The notes under the pieces are model-generated. The model saw only the letters and a list, made by a program, of their open reading frames with translations. It was not told the origin of the DNA and ran no database searches. Below are positions 39,063 to 49,965 of a stretch of 64,000 nt of DNA, one piece after another. The position numbers and the translations under genes were made by a program. Location: NCBI RefSeq assembly GCF_024713975.1, contig NC_091108.1:6067001-6131000 (forward strand). Direction: 5' to 3'. Each line of letters opens with the position of its first letter. Positions within the stretch are counted from its first letter, which is position 1. This DNA comes from Paralichthys olivaceus (Eukaryota > Chordata > Actinopteri > Pleuronectiformes > Paralichthyidae).

Positions 39063-39860
39063 ATGCAGCAGCTTGACACCGTGACGTCCCTCAGAGCCGA
39101 ACTCCTCCAAGCTTTCAGTCAGATAAAAGCTCTGACAGATGGGAGCACATCTCTGAACAAGGAAGTAGAAGAGCTAAAGGACAAGCTGAAGGAGAAGGAT
39201 GGTCTCTTAAAAAAAGAAACGAAGAAACGTCGAGCTCGCACCGAGGCCTACATACTCTGCCTGTCCGAGCTCACTGAGTGCCAGGCTAAATGCAAGAGTC
39301 TGGAGGCAGCTCTGCACCAAGAGCCGTCTCAGCCAGAGACAAGCTGGAGTCGAGAGGTGGATGAGGAAACCAAGGCCCTGAAAGAGGAGGTCCAACTGCT
39401 GAAGGTCGGACAGAGGAAGCTGGAGGATGACCTCACACACAAGAACGGGCTCATCATGAGTGAAAAAAAAAAAAGAATAGCTTATGCAAATGCTTATATT
39501 GATTGCCTGGCCGTGCTCACTACCACAGAAAAAGAGCTTAAGAAGAGTCAGGCAGAGACGCTGCAGGTGAAGCTGCAGCAGGAGAAGACATCCACTGTGG
39601 GACTAAAAGAGGTAGAGGACATCAAAAGACAGAACATGTCTCTGAAGGAGCAAGTCCTGAAACTCCAAAGTGAACGGACGAAGCTCGAGGAGGAGGGAAA
39701 GAAAAAGGACAAGTTGATGAGGGAAGAAGCAAATCTCGCTTCCACCAAATTACACTTGGCCTTCTTCAACAAGATGAGTGAGGCAGAGAATGAACTAGAG
39801 ACTATTGAGAGGATGTGGAGGAGAGAGGAGCAGCAGCTGGAGACAAACTTCTTGTCCTGA
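39063..39860 (+). CDS. Coiled-coil protein with three internal repeats (265 aa)
   Basis: Unrecognised. Single 265-codon frame from ATG 39,063, preceded by an acceptor at 38,905 and a probable non-coding first exon ending at 38,243. The protein is almost wholly charged coiled coil. It contains three related blocks at about residues 30-84, 105-166 and 193-252, each with a Leu-Lys-x-x-Val heptad start, a Lys-rich middle and, in the first two, an AYI-CL--LT signature (TEAYILCLSELT, NAYIDCLAVLT). No signal peptide or membrane segment, so likely cytosolic or nuclear. It is not obviously related to the 462-aa neighbours but shares their coiled-coil character and locus. The absence of coding introns could also mean a retrocopy; a parent was not recognised. 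Confidence 0.62.
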   Translation: MQQLDTVTSLRAELLQAFSQIKALTDGSTSLNKEVEELKDKLKEKDGLLKKETKKRRARTEAYILCLSELTECQAKCKSLEAALHQEPSQPETSWSREVDEETKALKEEVQLLKVGQRKLEDDLTHKNGLIMSEKKKRIAYANAYIDCLAVLTTTEKELKKSQAETLQVKLQQEKTSTVGLKEVEDIKRQNMSLKEQVLKLQSERTKLEEEGKKKDKLMREEANLASTKLHLAFFNKMSEAENELETIERMWRREEQQLETNFLS

Positions 39861-39879
39861 ACATCCGATTACATCAGCA

Positions 39880-40165
39880 TCCGTCCTCAACCTCACCCAC
39901 TCCTCCACTCCTTCCCTCTGCCTCCCACTCCCACCCCTCCCTCACCCACTACTCCACTCCTTCCCTCACCCACTCCTCACCCACTCCTCCACTCCTTCCC
40001 TCACCCACTCCTCCACTCCTTTCCTCTGCCTCCCACTCCCACCCCTCCCTCACCCACTACTCCACTCCTTCCCTCTGCCTCCCACTCCCACCCCTCCATC
40101 CCCCACTCCTCCACTCCTTCCCTCTGCCTCCCAATCCCACTCCTCTCTCACCCTTTTCCTCCACC
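39880..40165. repeat. C-rich minisatellite
   Basis: Degenerate tandem units built from CACTCCTCCACTCCTTCCC, CTCTGCCTCCCACTCCCACC and CTCCCTCACCCACTAC. Nearly free of G on the + strand. It lies in the predicted 3' UTR of the 265-aa gene and creates false Pro/Ser/Leu-rich ORFs. Confidence 0.9.
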
Positions 40166-40790
40166 TCAAACAAACCCCTCACCCCCATCCCCCTCAGCAG
40201 AGCTGCCTCAGAGGGACACAGAGACACAAGGACTGAGATGCATGGACAGAGACACACATGAGAAAAGCTCATAGAGACTTCATGAGAGATTGAGCTGCAG
40301 AGCACGTCACACGTCACAGCGAGGGTGCAGGTGCAATAAGTTACAGCATAGATCAAGATCCTTTCACTTGTTACTCAACAGTTCCACAACACTACCACTT
40401 TTCACCTTTGATAGTATTTTTCTAAAGGTCTGCTAAATCTGTGTTTTTAATGAGGTGTAGTTTTTAGCTAATTAAAAAATATATTTGCAGCTATTAAATA
40501 TAGCTTTGTTCCACAGAATCTTATTTGGAAAGTCTGGAAGCATCAAGTTGAAGGCAAAACTTGTCAAGTACCTCAAAGAAGGCTTTCAGTTCCTGAGGAT
40601 AACTGAGGTTCAGTGCATATATCACACCCATCATGAGTGAAGATGCAGAGACGATATCTCTCAAGTCACGAAGAACTTCAACACCATCAACCACTATTCC
40701 AAAATCGGCTGGAGGAGTGGTGGCATCACCTTATCTACCTATTTATCTTGTGTCTTTTAAGTGCCCTTGTCCTATTCCGTGTTTTTATTT
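40166..40790. other. Non-coding, between minisatellite and LINE tail
   Basis: No supported gene; probably 3' UTR of the 265-aa gene or intergenic. Short frames starting near 40,633 run into the LINE-like tail and are not believed. Confidence 0.4.
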
Positions 40791-40905
40791 TGGTTTTTAT
40801 TTTATATTCTATTTTTATTGTATCCAAATACCGAACTGCTGTGATGACCTAATTTCCCTTTGGGGATGAATAAAGTAATTTATTTATCTATCTATCTATC
40901 TAACT
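40790..40905 (+). mobile_element. Truncated LINE 3' tail
   Basis: Ends AATTTCCCTTTGGGGATGAA followed by TAAAGTAATTTATTTATCTATC and a short (TATC)n. The 'ttccctttggggatgaataaagt' ending with a tetranucleotide tail is typical of CR1/L2-like LINE 3' ends in fish. The rest of the element is missing. Confidence 0.6.
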
Positions 40906-41628
40906 TGTTCAAGCTCCCTCTCAACAGCTATAGTATCAGTGCTCTTCACATAGATGAGAAAGAAAGAACAAAAAATAAATTATGCTTAATTTTGTGTAAA
41001 ACTTTGTGTCAAAGATTTTTTTATTAGGTTCTGTCATATTTCTAAATTTAGTACAGCTCTATGATTGCTCTAAGTACTAAGAGATGCCCATTTATATGTG
41101 CAAAAGAGGCAACTTCAGAGAATGCACAAACATGACAGCTGAATGTCACAACAACACAACACAGCAACAAAAGACCAACAATGTTCCTTTATTTCTGCAT
41201 TTGGTTTTATTTATATATTAATTATGACAATAATAATAACAATAAATAACCTTGTCATCAGTTAGTTTTCATATTTATTTTAACTGTTTGCTGATGATAA
41301 ATGTAAAAATCACCACGGTAACCATCTTGACGATTTCACAGCATCTTTTGTGTAATAATGTAAATTTTAGGTTGTTTTCTTGTTTACAAATGATACAAAG
41401 ATTTGTCGGAACCATTTTGAAACAAATGGATAAGTGGAGCTACAATCACTACGATGGAATGACCAGAGGTAATAGAATCAAACTGCTCATCTTTCTGAGC
41501 GGACTTCAATCTGACGAACAGCTGGAAACAGCTGCAGGTGTCAGCAAGGAAATCCTTGGCAGTAGTAGTTTCAGAAAAATCGGTGCGTCTCTCTCTCTCT
41601 CTTTGTGGAGAGTAGGAATGTTAAAGGC
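40906..41628 (-). other. PHC3 3' UTR (predicted)
   Basis: AT-rich sequence downstream of the PHC3 stop at 41,629-41,631. Several reverse-strand AATAAA candidates exist. Forward frames in 41,252-41,805 are antisense to the last PHC3 exon and its 3' UTR. Confidence 0.5.
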
Positions 41629-43938
41629 TCATGCATCTTTCAGAGAGTTGATGTGGGCACAGAGTTTGAGTGCAGGTCCCAGTTTGAGGTTCATGGTGCT
41701 GACCAGGTGATCCTCAGTGAGAAGGAGCAAAGCCTGACCGTCAATTTCCTGCGAGCGAAACTCTTCAGCTACGACTCGTCCGCCTGGAGAAAGGAGAAGA
41801 AATAATAGAATCCTTTACATTCTGATGAGGGATTTATTAAATCTGCAGCTACAAATAAGATTCCTTAACTGATGTGATGATTTCTTTACTAATTTAAATA
41901 TATATTTGAAAATAAATGAATAAGTGCCTAATATTTTTTCCCACAGTTCAAGTAGATGTTTTCATGCACCGAGCCTGAGTTCATTAGAAAGTAATTAAAT
42001 TTCATGTGGCATGTAAATATGAATATTGGTAGAAATTTCATAGATTAGTTAAAAGCAGGTAGTTACTAAAGAAACACTGAGATTCAGGACTTCTCCATTA
42101 TTGTTTTTTTATTGTGCAGTCTTTTCAGCATTGTGAAGTGAAGCTGAACACAATTTGTAAAACATGGGGAAAGCCATTCCTGACTTTTTGTTTATCCTTC
42201 GCACAGTATTTAACAAACAGCCATTTTCTATATCCTCAGTGACAAAGTAGTGCTGAAGCCACATCAGTACCTGGCAGAGAGTTGATATAAGAAAACACTT
42301 GTTGCACGTTCCACTGGGACGGACGGCCGACGTCTTCTTCTCCGTCAGAAACACTGATTGTTTCTGGCATCCTCTGCTCTCTTTCCCTCTCTCGCTCCCT
42401 CTCAACTTGCTTCCTGAGCCTGGTCTTCATGGGAATGGGAGGATCGTCTTCCTCTTCCTCCTCCTCCTCCTCCTCCTCCTCCTCCTGAGGCTCCTCTTCC
42501 TCCTGAGCCTCCTCTTCCTCCTCTCTCAGTGAGCACTGCTGAATCTCTTCCGAGGCACCTGACCCATGAGCCTGTGAAGCACAAAGACAATGTCCTGTGT
42601 ATTTTACAATTGTTGGACTTGATGCATAGTGATATTTTTCAAAATAAATGTTTCATTTAAATGAAACTGAAAGGGAGATTCTTATGGCACTTGACAAAGA
42701 TGACGTCACTGAAAAGATGGCAGAGGGCAGTGAGTTACTGCACCGCCCACTTGTTTACTAGTCACAACTGATCTACATTTCGGCATTGCTTTTAAACCTG
42801 TTGAGCCTGATTCTGCATCTATCAGTAAGTTACATACTTCAGATTGTTCCAAAGTTAAATATAAAGCAAGAACAGAAGTTCAGAGTGACAATTAAAGCAG
42901 CTAAATTCTCCCTATTTCAAGTCAGCAACCTTCAAATGATTTTAAAGCTGCTATTTTAGGGTTTAAGGTTCATTATAGCAAAATATTGGCCAACATCAGC
43001 TTATGTTAACATCAGCCTTCAAATGCATATTTGAGTTCAACCTAAAAGCTGTAAAAATGTGGCTGTTCCCCAGAGAGCTGTTGTGCTTTAAGACCAGTGA
43101 TCCCTACAGCACTTCTGTGTTTTCCTCATATGCATCAGGTCATTGATATGAACGGACCTGTCTCAGGAAATGTTCTCTGGAGGCTCCGTTGACTCTGCTG
43201 GGAGGTCGTCCCCTCCTGCCCATCGGCCTGTGACCCCAGCGGCCCGCTCGCAGCACGGTGATACGCTTGGTGCAGCTCACACTGAACCTAAACACAGAGA
43301 GTCAGTCACAAAGTCAGGGCTGTGTGTCTTTGATGGCTGGATGGAGAATCAGAGGGAAACACCAGACTAATTATACACTTGAGACTTTTTCTTATGAAGC
43401 GAATGGAGCTCAATGGAGTCCAGATGTGAGTTGGCATGTCTCACCAGCACAGGAACAGGCTGCATTTTAACTCAAGCTGGGCAAATAAAATAAACCTAAT
43501 ATATCATGTATTATCTTTATTTATACAGAGAGCAATTCCTTAACTTTTAATTTCACGAAGTCAGGACCAGGTGGTTGGTGTTTTTCAGCAGCTGGATGAA
43601 AAAAGTTAACAATGAAACATCCAACATTATCAATTCTAAAGGATAGAACTTAACTTGAGTCCCTTGAGGCCCAAGCTTATTGGTTGTTACCATGGACCGT
43701 AAACAGAGTCGGATGACACATCTCCACTTCCTCCCACTATCCACAAATGAAGCTAAAACACGCTGGTCACATCTCGATGCGTGTGGGATTTATTTACCTT
43801 CTGACACACGTCATGGAGCAGAAGCGTTTGGAGCGAAGGAACGTCTGAGCGTAACCTCTGCTCCCGCAGTATTCACACTGCAACACCACCGCCATGCTCT
43901 CGCCCACTTCTGCAACTTCAGAGGAACCAGCTGTTAGT

Positions 43939-44008
<70 letters not shown>

Positions 44009-47000
44009 GCTCACCATCTGCTGTATGCTCATCGTTTTCCATCTCTGAGTCTGTTGAATCTGACTGGTCAGCATCCAGAGGACTGTCCTCTGCTGCTGTG
44101 TTCCCGTTGGTGTGTATCTCCTGTGACTCTGGTAGTGAAGCCTGTTGGTCTCCTAAGAGCGAGGAAGGACCCACCTGCATCTTAAAAAAGTAAAGTACAT
44201 GTGTACATTTCGATATATGTGTGGGTTTTATTTTATATTTTGTTATATTTCTGTGACTGAGCCCCACTGAGAAGGCTTCTTTGCATCTCCAGGTAACTTA
44301 CTGGGAACGGCTCGAGGCCCTCTCGGATGACGAAGCCCTCTATGAGGTGTGTGAGGACGTGTGTTGTCAGTATTCTGTCGGGGCTTCCTGGGGGGCTGGC
44401 TGGGGCGGAGGGAGGCTGGCTGGGGCCTCTGACTGTGGTAGGAAGGATGGAAGGAGGTAAAGTGGAAGGTGGAGGAGGAGGAGGAGGAGGGTTGCTGCCA
44501 TTGGTGCTAGTCGTGTTGAGCTGGGAGGACTCCTCCACCTGTGGTGACCTCAACACTGTGTGACCGGAGATGACAGGGGACGAACCCATCACTGCGGGAC
44601 AGTAAACAAAACATAAAATATATTACAGTCTCAGATTTTTAAGTTAATTCAAGATACAATAAGCCATGTTAGACTGAGAAGCCTTTATGTACTGCCCCTC
44701 TGGGTAGAGTTAGAAAGGATTGTGTTGTAGTCTTCTATCTTTAAATATTCTAGCATCATATTTTACCTGTACCATTTTGCTTAGGAGACACAATGAGGGA
44801 TGCTGGGGTCCTGTCTCTCTGTCGATTTGGAGAACATCCACCTTTCTTCTCCTCTGGGTTCAGTCTGTTCACTTTGCACGTTTGCCCCGACTGAAATTAA
44901 AACCACAACATAACCTCAGTTAATTAAAACATACTGTGAACAGGAGATCTCCAGACAAGACACGGTGACTCACTGATGCATTGTCATTGCGTCTGACCAC
45001 ATGCACTTTCAGGTCAACAGCCACGGTCTGAGGAGGAGGCCGGTTCTGGTAGGGCATCTGGAGGAGGGCCTCCGCTACAGGCAGCTCCTGCTCTGTCAGC
45101 AGCACCTGCCCTGACTGGACGGACAAAGCCTGGACCGAGTGCAGGGACAGCCTCTGAAGCGAGGCCGGGGGGTTCTGGGGCAGCCTGGGGAGAACCAGAG
45201 GCGGAGGAGGAGGCGGAGGATGATTCTGCACTTGTGGGAATAAGGTCCGACGCTGCGGCGCAGCCACCAGAGGAGGAGGCTGAGGCTGAACAGTGGCAGC
45301 TGGGATTGAGTTCTGAGCTGATGATGCAAACACGCTGGTGATGTATGAAGAAGAAGAAGAGGATGATGATAAAGAAGAAGAGGGGGTCTGGGGGTCACTG
45401 TTAGTATGTGACTGGGTGCTGGGAGTGGTCAGTCTTTTCAGAGGAAGAGGGTGAGATTTTGTTTCCTGGGGGGCTACTCTTAGGGCTATGGGCTGGAGGT
45501 GTCTGTGGTTAAGGGCGCCTGCCGTGGTCTGCTGCAGGAAGAGCTGGTGGTGTGCCACCCGCTGGCCAGATGGACAGGACAGCTGCTGTTTGACCAGAGT
45601 GTGGGTCTGCACTGGAGAAAAGGCTGCAGGAAGAGCGAGAATGACACTCAGTAGAACAAATACTTCCACCAAGACCTGACAGTCTCCTCATGAAACCACA
45701 TTTAAAGTCACATCCAGATTCTTATTTGTTTCTGCACCAAATTGTACACTCATAAACTACTACTCCTACTAAGGTTGTTGGATTAAAAACCTTAAGGTAA
45801 GAAATATATTGACTTTACCTGGTGGAGAGTTAATAAATAAAAGACAACAGTCACCTAAAACACACCACTTTCAGTACACTAGTGTCTCTTTCTATTCAAT
45901 TTGCTGAATTATATCATAAGAATTATATCATCTGTTACATAAAATACCTGATGAGTGTTACTTGGTTCAAACGTCCTTGTTCAATAGGGAGCATAGACAG
46001 AGTGCAGGAGTTCTGCAAAACTTAAAAACTCAGGGTCTCTCTCTTTCTTTTCGGCCTCAGTGCATGAACACAGTGACTCACCTGGGCTTATAATGTGGGC
46101 TCCAGACTGACTCGTCTCAGTCGAGGTGTCAATCAGCTGGTTGGTTTTCAAAGCGCAGATTGACGTCTTGGACAAAGAGGCAGATGGAGACAGGGCTTGG
46201 GACTGTGTGGACGGCTTTAAGATGACACTGTGGGCTGTAGCCAGACCTCCAGGTAAGTGGGCACGCAAAGCCAGATTCTGAACCTGAACATATGCAAAGA
46301 GAATAACTTTTAAACATCAGTGTGTGGGGCGTTGACAGCCCTGTAACACCTTGTTCTTTCATGCAGCTTTATCTACTTTTCCTCTCACTTTTCCTAGATA
46401 TCCTTTTCCCCTGCAACATGGCTCATGCTCAAGGTTTGTGACATCAGGTCTATAACAATGAGTGTTGTGTCACACATGGCTTATTTTAATTCTGTGCCTG
46501 ACAAAGTCAGTACCTGAGAGGAGGTAGGTAAGGAGGAGCAGGAGGTGACAGCGGGGAGGTCTGATTGAACAGCAGCCACCGGAGCTGCAGGAGTCAGAAT
46601 TAGCTGAAAGAGGAAAAAACGTCCAGTAAAAATAGAAATAGGGCAAATGATTTACGTAGTTTCAAAGCACCAGTATGACTAGAAGCTTGGGATATTTGAA
46701 AAGGCGAGTACCATCTGAGTTCGAAGGTACATCTGAGCCTGGTTACAGTTAGCTGGTCTGTTTCCCAGTAGCATGGCCTGCTGGGATACGGTGGTAGCAG
46801 CAGTGGTGGAGTTGGACGTGTGGGTGCGGCCAATCAGCTGGGCCGTCACAGGAGATGATGGTAAAGTGATCTGGGTTGAGGGAGGCGTGATGAGGAATGT
46901 AAAAAGACAGAGACTGGAGTTCATATGTGTGGATGAGAGCGAGAAAAATTACTCACAGAGCTTTGGGAAACACCAGCAGGTTGAACCAAACTGCCAGTGG

Positions 47001-48118
47001 ATGGAGTCGGAGGCCGCCTCTGACAGACTGAAGCCTGAAAGGGATTGTGAACGCATTATTCCCTTCCTCTCACACTCTTTCATTCACATTGCACAAACAC
47101 ACACACACACTGACCTGCTGTATAGTGGCCAGACTCTGCAGCTGGGGGCTGTGCTGGTGCTGCTGCAGGGCTGCAGTCTGCAGCATGAGGTGCTGCTGCT
47201 GGGCTGCGTACATCTGATGCAGGTACTGGGCTGCCATGCTCTGAGGTCTGTGGATCGCATGCTGGATCACCTGTTGGTTAAAAACAAATACATTTTCAGT
47301 CCACTGTCAGCAGCTTGTTTTTCTCTAATTCCACATCTAGACATTACATTAGTCTATTGAAAGAAAAATGTACACACTGTAGAGGGGATATCTTTTCTGG
47401 GACAGCCTGTTAATACAAAATTATAATAAAAATGCATGCAAAGGTAACAGGTGCTGTCTATTACCTGACTTATCGTCCTGTCAGATGAAACAATGTATGC
47501 ACTGCCAAGGTCCTATACATACCTATTACTGTCTGGAGTTCAAAGGTACTGTCTATTGCCTGGAAACCTTACATGTTGAATAAAACAATGAGTGCAGAGT
47601 TCCCAGCAGGTGCTGTCTATTATCTGGACTGCCAATCAAGTGACAAACTCTAGACCTGAACTTCCCCCCTGTCGTATAAAACTATATGTGGGATCCATGC
47701 TACAGTCTATTATCTGACCTCTTTGCTTGTCAAATTGAATAATGTTTAGAGATGTCTGCTGTCTGTCTAGCACCTGGACTGTCTGACAGTCAAGTTAAAC
47801 AGTGCCTGTAGAGGTCCCAGGTATTAGCCCACTGGGATTATACCTGTTAAATTAGGCCCAGGGCTACCAGATGCTGTCTATTACCTGAAGCACTCATGTG
47901 CAAACCTCTTTGCAGAGCTTTTGGGTATTGTCTATTACCTGGACCGCCTGTCTGTCAGATGGAATGATGCTGAGGGAAGCTGAGGGCACCTGGGTGCACG
48001 TGGTGCAGCTGGAGCTGACTGTTGCCATGGTGACTGCAGCTGATGTAGTGGGGGTGGTGGCAGCGGCTACAGTTCTATTAGAGTCCGCCTGCTTCTCTTC
48101 TGGCCTCGGCCTCTCCAT
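41629..48118 (-). CDS. PHC3: PHC3, polyhomeotic homologue 3, complete, 14 coding exons
   Basis: Subunit of canonical Polycomb repressive complex 1; its SAM domain polymerises and clusters chromatin. Exons in coding order: 48118-47939, 47270-47115, 47034-46957, 46870-46712, 46603-46514, 46283-46082, 45623-44974, 44890-44767, 44591-44302, 44174-44015, 43930-43798, 43287-43158, 42571-42271, 41783-41629. Sum 2,808 nt, 935 aa (human is slightly longer). Seen: SDRQAVQ then VIQHAIHRPQSMAAQYLHQM; QAQMYLRTQM; Pro/Gln-rich middle; HD1-like region ending LTHLIEGFVIREGLEPFP; FCS zinc finger (CEYCGSRGYAQTFLRSKRFC, about 715-740); an acidic run with 12 Glu; SAM (about 868-932) split between QWNVQQVFSYINSLPG and EEFRSQEIDGQALLLLTEDH. 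An in-frame ATG 18 nt upstream (48,136) is an alternative start. Head-to-head with PRKCI, as in human 3q26.2. Confidence 0.96.
42572..42926. repeat. PHC3 intron segment shared with the tandem units
   Basis: Counterpart of 32,673-33,227 and 36,622-37,177, with a 184-nt gap relative to them. It begins precisely at the complement of the splice-acceptor AG of PHC3 coding exon 13. Confidence 0.85.
43941..44006. repeat. (CA)33 microsatellite filling a PHC3 micro-intron
   Basis: Sixty-six nt of CA inside the 84-nt intron 43,931-44,014. In the pre-mRNA it reads (GU)33, just after the 5' splice site. Confidence 0.97.
47451..47945. repeat. Degenerate tandem array that includes a PHC3 5' splice site
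   Basis: The motif GTCTATTACCTG or close variants recur at 47,456, 47,551, 47,615, 47,705, 47,761, 47,876 and 47,930, spaced 54-115 nt. Most are followed by a GTCARRTGRAAYAATG-like block. The last copy is the end of PHC3's first coding exon plus its donor; the others are intronic. Confidence 0.8.
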
Positions 48119-48154
48119 CCTCCAGGTCACACACACAGATTCAGTGATGGGGGA

Positions 48155-49330
48155 ACTATGGAGATGAAAGAGACGTTAATGAACAGGAGGAAGTTGAATA
48201 CCAACTTCCTCTGAAATGAAATTTAGATTTTCTCACTCTCTCTCTTCGGCAAAATCTTCAAGTGACATGAGTCTATAATAAATCTGTCAAAGCTTTAAAA
48301 CATCCAATGTTTAACGAATGTAAATAAAGGCATGAACAGTTAAAATCAGATTTTAATAAAATACATTTTAAGAACTTGGTTTAAACCTGACATTCTGTTC
48401 TCAAATTCTGCCACAATGTTTCTGCTCTCGTTTATATTAAACTATTTAATTTGATAGATTTCACTGGAGTGTAAATTTAGCCCATTTTGCCCTGTTTCAA
48501 ATAACGCATTATTTATTATCCTATTTGTTTTATATTGGTGTAAAGTAAATATATATGAAATTTGTGGTTCTTGGTGTATCTTAATCTTTTTTTTCATTTC
48601 AGCATAACAATCAAATTATGAGTCATAAGTTATAAACAAACTATAACAGGAGGAAAACAGATTATTAACACAATTAAAAAATATATTACACATCATTGAT
48701 TAATTGATGGGTGTTTAATGTCATTTTCTGCCTTGAAAACAACTAATTATGCGTAAAATATTTCCTTAAAACAATAACAATAAAATAATCTCTGACAGCC
48801 CAGTAAAATAATGTGCTGTATATCTCAAATTGATGGAGGCTGATATTGGATGGAGGCTCAAACGTTCAATATTGATTGGATTTTGCTGCAGAACCTGTCT
48901 ATTAGAAAGCAGACATGATATTATCCAAAAAACCCTGAACGAGCACAAAAACACAGTCTGATCTTCAATGTACTGTCCATAATGTATAGGATAATCAATT
49001 CAACATATCGGGGAGTCATTCTCTGTCTCTCTGTGCGTCATGCATCCTCATCCATTCACCTCTTGTCGGCGGTACCTGCCTGGTAGTGAAAGACTCGGGC
49101 CATCAGGAGCTGCCCGTACCCCGGCACATTGTCCCAGTCAGGAGGCGACACTGATGCGTCAATGTAAAATGGAGATAAAAAAAAATCAGACGGTGCTCAG
49201 ACAGGAGACTGTAATAATAAAAAAAAGAGCCTGGACACAGCACCGCTTACAGTGCGGGAGGACCTTCCACATGCGGGGGTCTGCTGCTGCGCGCACTGCG
49301 TGGACAGACCCGGAGGTGTCTGACTGTTTA
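48155..49330 (-). other. PHC3 5' UTR intron and candidate first exon
   Basis: The acceptor before the first coding exon is at 48,156-48,157 (exon from 48,155). A candidate non-coding first exon ends at about 49,083 with a reverse-strand donor (CAG followed by GTACCG) and extends into G+C-richer sequence to about 49,330. Its 5' end is not defined. The intron is AT-rich and otherwise empty. Confidence 0.4.
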
Positions 49331-49464
49331 CTCTGAGTTTATTTGCATTGTAGGGACGATTTTTACTATTCCTTATCTGTGAGAATGAGCTTCGTGCGGG
49401 ATTCATTTTGCAGTCCAAAGACACTGGGGAATTAATCTCAGTGAAATTCAGCAACCATGCATGA

Positions 49465-49965
49465 TAATAATGATGAACTTTATTTATATTGTTCTTTTTT
49501 TACAGTGTTACAAATGGCTTTACAAGGAATAAACAATGAGAATAAAACAATGAACAGAGAAAATAGAACAATAAAAAAGAACACTTCTTCTATTACTACG
49601 CTATTACTACTATTAAAATTAGAAATCATATCACTTTATTTGTATTGCATATTTCAAAACAGCTGTTACAAAGTGCTACACCAAGAATACAAATTAAAAA
49701 CAAGACTAAAAACAAAGCAAAATAACACAATCTAATTTAAAATCAAAGACAGCCAATGATACAGTATAAAATATAAAATCAAAGGGGGCAGATAAAATAA
49801 TACAACATGATTTAAAAATAATGGCAGAATAAAAGGATGAAAGACACATAAGCAATAATAAAAATATAATGACACTAAAAAAAAATTGTAAAACACATTT
49901 GGTCAGTTTCAAGTCTGAGTTCCTCAGGTAAACTATTCCAGAGGGTTGGGGCCCTGTCACTATAA
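49465..49965. repeat. Degenerate dispersed repeat (fish SINE/LINE-like)
   Basis: Reads like a widespread fish element: GAACTTTATTTATATTG..., TTACAAAGTGCTACA, runs of AATAAAA, then AACTATTCCAGAGGGTTGGG. Heavily mutated, no ORF. Family not assigned. Confidence 0.45.

Noticed and set aside
39805-40261. Two forward ORFs of 143 and 148 codons rich in Pro/Ser/Leu
   Set aside because: They arise from the C-rich minisatellite that follows the 265-aa stop; both frames are open because the repeat has few stops.
41252-41805. Forward ORFs of 152 and 66 codons, one ending RAKLFSYDSSAW like a RanBD start
   Set aside because: Antisense to the last PHC3 exon and 3' UTR, which has splice sites, stop and conserved SAM residues.
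42109-42270. In-line continuation of the PHC3 SAM exon, which in another frame reads EDIENGCLL and looks like a frameshifted SAM half
   Set aside because: The donor CCAG/GTACTG at 42,271/42,270 and the true SAM half at 41,629-41,783, in phase, explain the domain. The resemblance is chance.
43794-44267. 157-codon PHC3 reading frame with a Val/Cys repeat
   Set aside because: Joins two real exons through the 84-nt (GT)n intron; treated as intron retention, not as the main coding form.
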